Source of the DNA: an uncultured Duganella sp.
GTDB lineage: Bacteria > Pseudomonadota > Gammaproteobacteria > Burkholderiales > Burkholderiaceae
DNA length: 7,996 nucleotides
Assembly (NCBI GenBank): GCA_946482335.1
Contig: CAMLRG010000230.1
Span: 1-7,996, forward strand
Direction: 5' to 3'
In this document: piece by piece, positions 7,625 through 7,996 of the stretch
Position numbering within the stretch: the stretch's first letter is position 1
Layout of the letters: each line of letters starts with the position of its first letter
Program-made: the position numbers and the translations under genes
Notes under the pieces: generated by a model
Databases searched by the model: none
Seen by the model: the letters and a program-made list of their open reading frames with translations, nothing else
Told to the model about the DNA's origin: nothing

Positions 7625-7667
7625 GCGCTGGTCTCCGCAGGTTTGCATTCTCCCAGGGCAATGTAAC
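7625..7667 (-). promoter_or_regulatory. wspA leader: ribosome binding site and only room for a dedicated wsp promoter
   Basis: Only 43 bp separate the end of the argG terminator T tract from the wspA ATG. A clear Shine-Dalgarno GGAGA lies at 7632-7636, 7 nt upstream of the ATG at 7622-7624. It supports that start over the longer in-frame starts at 7648 and 7687. No convincing -35/-10 pair is visible. The best sigma70-like pairing uses the terminator T run as a poor -35 and GAGAAT as the -10 at 17-nt spacing. No sigma54 GG-N10-GC pattern was found. Confidence 0.6.
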
Positions 7668-7697
7668 AAAAAAAACGGGCCGCGCAAAGCGGCCCGT
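7668..7697 (-). terminator. Rho-independent terminator of argG
   Basis: Read on the minus strand, a perfect 9-bp GC-rich stem (ACGGGCCGC / GCGGCCCGT) with a 5-nt loop (TTTGC) is followed directly by eight T residues. It begins 20 nt after the argG stop. The plus-strand side of the stem is followed by CCTGTGG and has no T run, so it acts in one direction, on minus-strand transcripts from argG. Confidence 0.93.
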
Positions 7698-7717
7698 CCT
7701 GTGGAGCGCGGTGGGGG

Positions 7718-7996
7718 TTACTGGCCGCGCTTGTTGCGTGCGTTGGCGGCGATGCGCATGCGCAGCGCGTTCAGCTTGATGAAGCCGCCGGCGTCGGCCT
7801 GGTTGTAGGCGCCGCCGTCTTCGTCGAAGGTGGCGATGGTCTGGTCGAACAGCGAATCGGTCTTCGAGTCGCGTGCCACGACGATGACATTGCCCTTGTA
7901 CAGCTTGACGCGCACCCAACCGTTCACGGTGGCCTGGGTGTGGTCGATCAGGGTTTGCAGCGCGACGCGCTCCGGCGCCCACCAGTAGCCGTTGTA
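7718..7996 (-). CDS. argG: Argininosuccinate synthase, C-terminal 92 residues (partial, 5' end outside window)
   Basis: Argininosuccinate synthase joins citrulline and aspartate, using ATP, to form argininosuccinate in the cytosolic arginine pathway. Only the C-terminal end is present. The frame is open from the window edge ([10 protein letters not shown]...) to a TAA at 7718-7720. Recognisable family features are the run around [17 protein letters not shown], then the [20 protein letters not shown] block, then a basic tail ending NKRGQ. In the family this C-terminal segment holds the extended arm and helix used in tetramer assembly, so the ATP-binding and catalytic N-terminal domains lie beyond position 7996. 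The sequence resembles the roughly 400-residue ArgG class. A perfect hairpin terminator follows the stop by 20 nt, so this gene ends its own transcription unit and is probably not functionally linked to the chemosensory genes downstream. No frameshift or damage is visible. Confidence 0.95.
   Translation of the reverse strand, partial: YNGYWWAPERVALQTLIDHTQATVNGWVRVKLYKGNVIVVARDSKTDSLFDQTIATFDEDGGAYNQADAGGFIKLNALRMRIAANARNKRGQ

Noticed and set aside
6158..7666. Long plus-strand open frame (502 codons) opposite wspA
   Set aside because: It is antisense to the receptor's conserved signalling domain and its composition is of the shadow type. It also runs into the argG terminator.
7625..7687. Longer wspA starts at 7648 and 7687
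   Set aside because: The 7687 start lies inside the terminator stem. Neither has a ribosome site as good as GGAGA before 7624, and the preceding residues are not receptor-like.
1..7996. tRNA/rRNA genes, CRISPR arrays, insertion sequences or other mobile elements
   Set aside because: None seen. The window is filled by intact genes with one short intergenic region, and no regularly spaced repeats or transposase motifs were found.

Overview
The window is GC-rich and almost fully coding, with every supported gene on the minus strand. It reads from right to left as the 3' end of argG, a Rho-independent terminator, and then a compact six-gene chemosensory operon. The operon matches the Wsp surface-sensing / cyclic-di-GMP system in gene content, order and domain architecture: wspA (receptor), wspB (CheW), wspC (CheR with TPRs), wspD (CheW), wspE (CheA with a receiver) and wspF (CheB). 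Composition, the betaproteobacterial-looking ArgG C-terminus and the Wsp proteins suggest a Burkholderiales member, perhaps Oxalobacteraceae (Massilia / Duganella / Janthinobacterium type). The taxonomic call is an inference from memory of family sequences.

Layout, in transcription order: argG 3' end (7996-7718), terminator (7697-7668), short leader with RBS (about 7667-7625), wspA (7624-5813), wspB (5816-5358), wspC (5361-4102), wspD (4086-3415), wspE (3418-1064), wspF (1067-36). A possible next gene starts at 39 and runs off the left edge. Four of the five internal junctions, plus the possible one at the left edge, are 4-bp ATGA overlaps. Only wspC-wspD has a gap, of 15 nt. This points to one polycistronic mRNA with translational coupling.

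How the parts work together, by analogy with the Pseudomonas Wsp pathway: the membrane receptor WspA is coupled through WspB and WspD to the hybrid kinase WspE. WspC methylates WspA and WspF demethylates it. WspE phosphorylates WspF and the output diguanylate cyclase WspR, which raises cyclic-di-GMP and favours attachment and biofilm. WspR itself is not visible here; if present, it is expected just beyond position 1.

This is therefore a recognisable system rather than an undescribed one. The details worth a second look are a tandem-HAMP WspA, a WspF receiver without the usual conserved lysine, a four-cysteine N-terminal extension on WspD, Ala/Pro-rich repeat-like linkers in WspE and WspC, and a very tight terminator-to-operon spacing.
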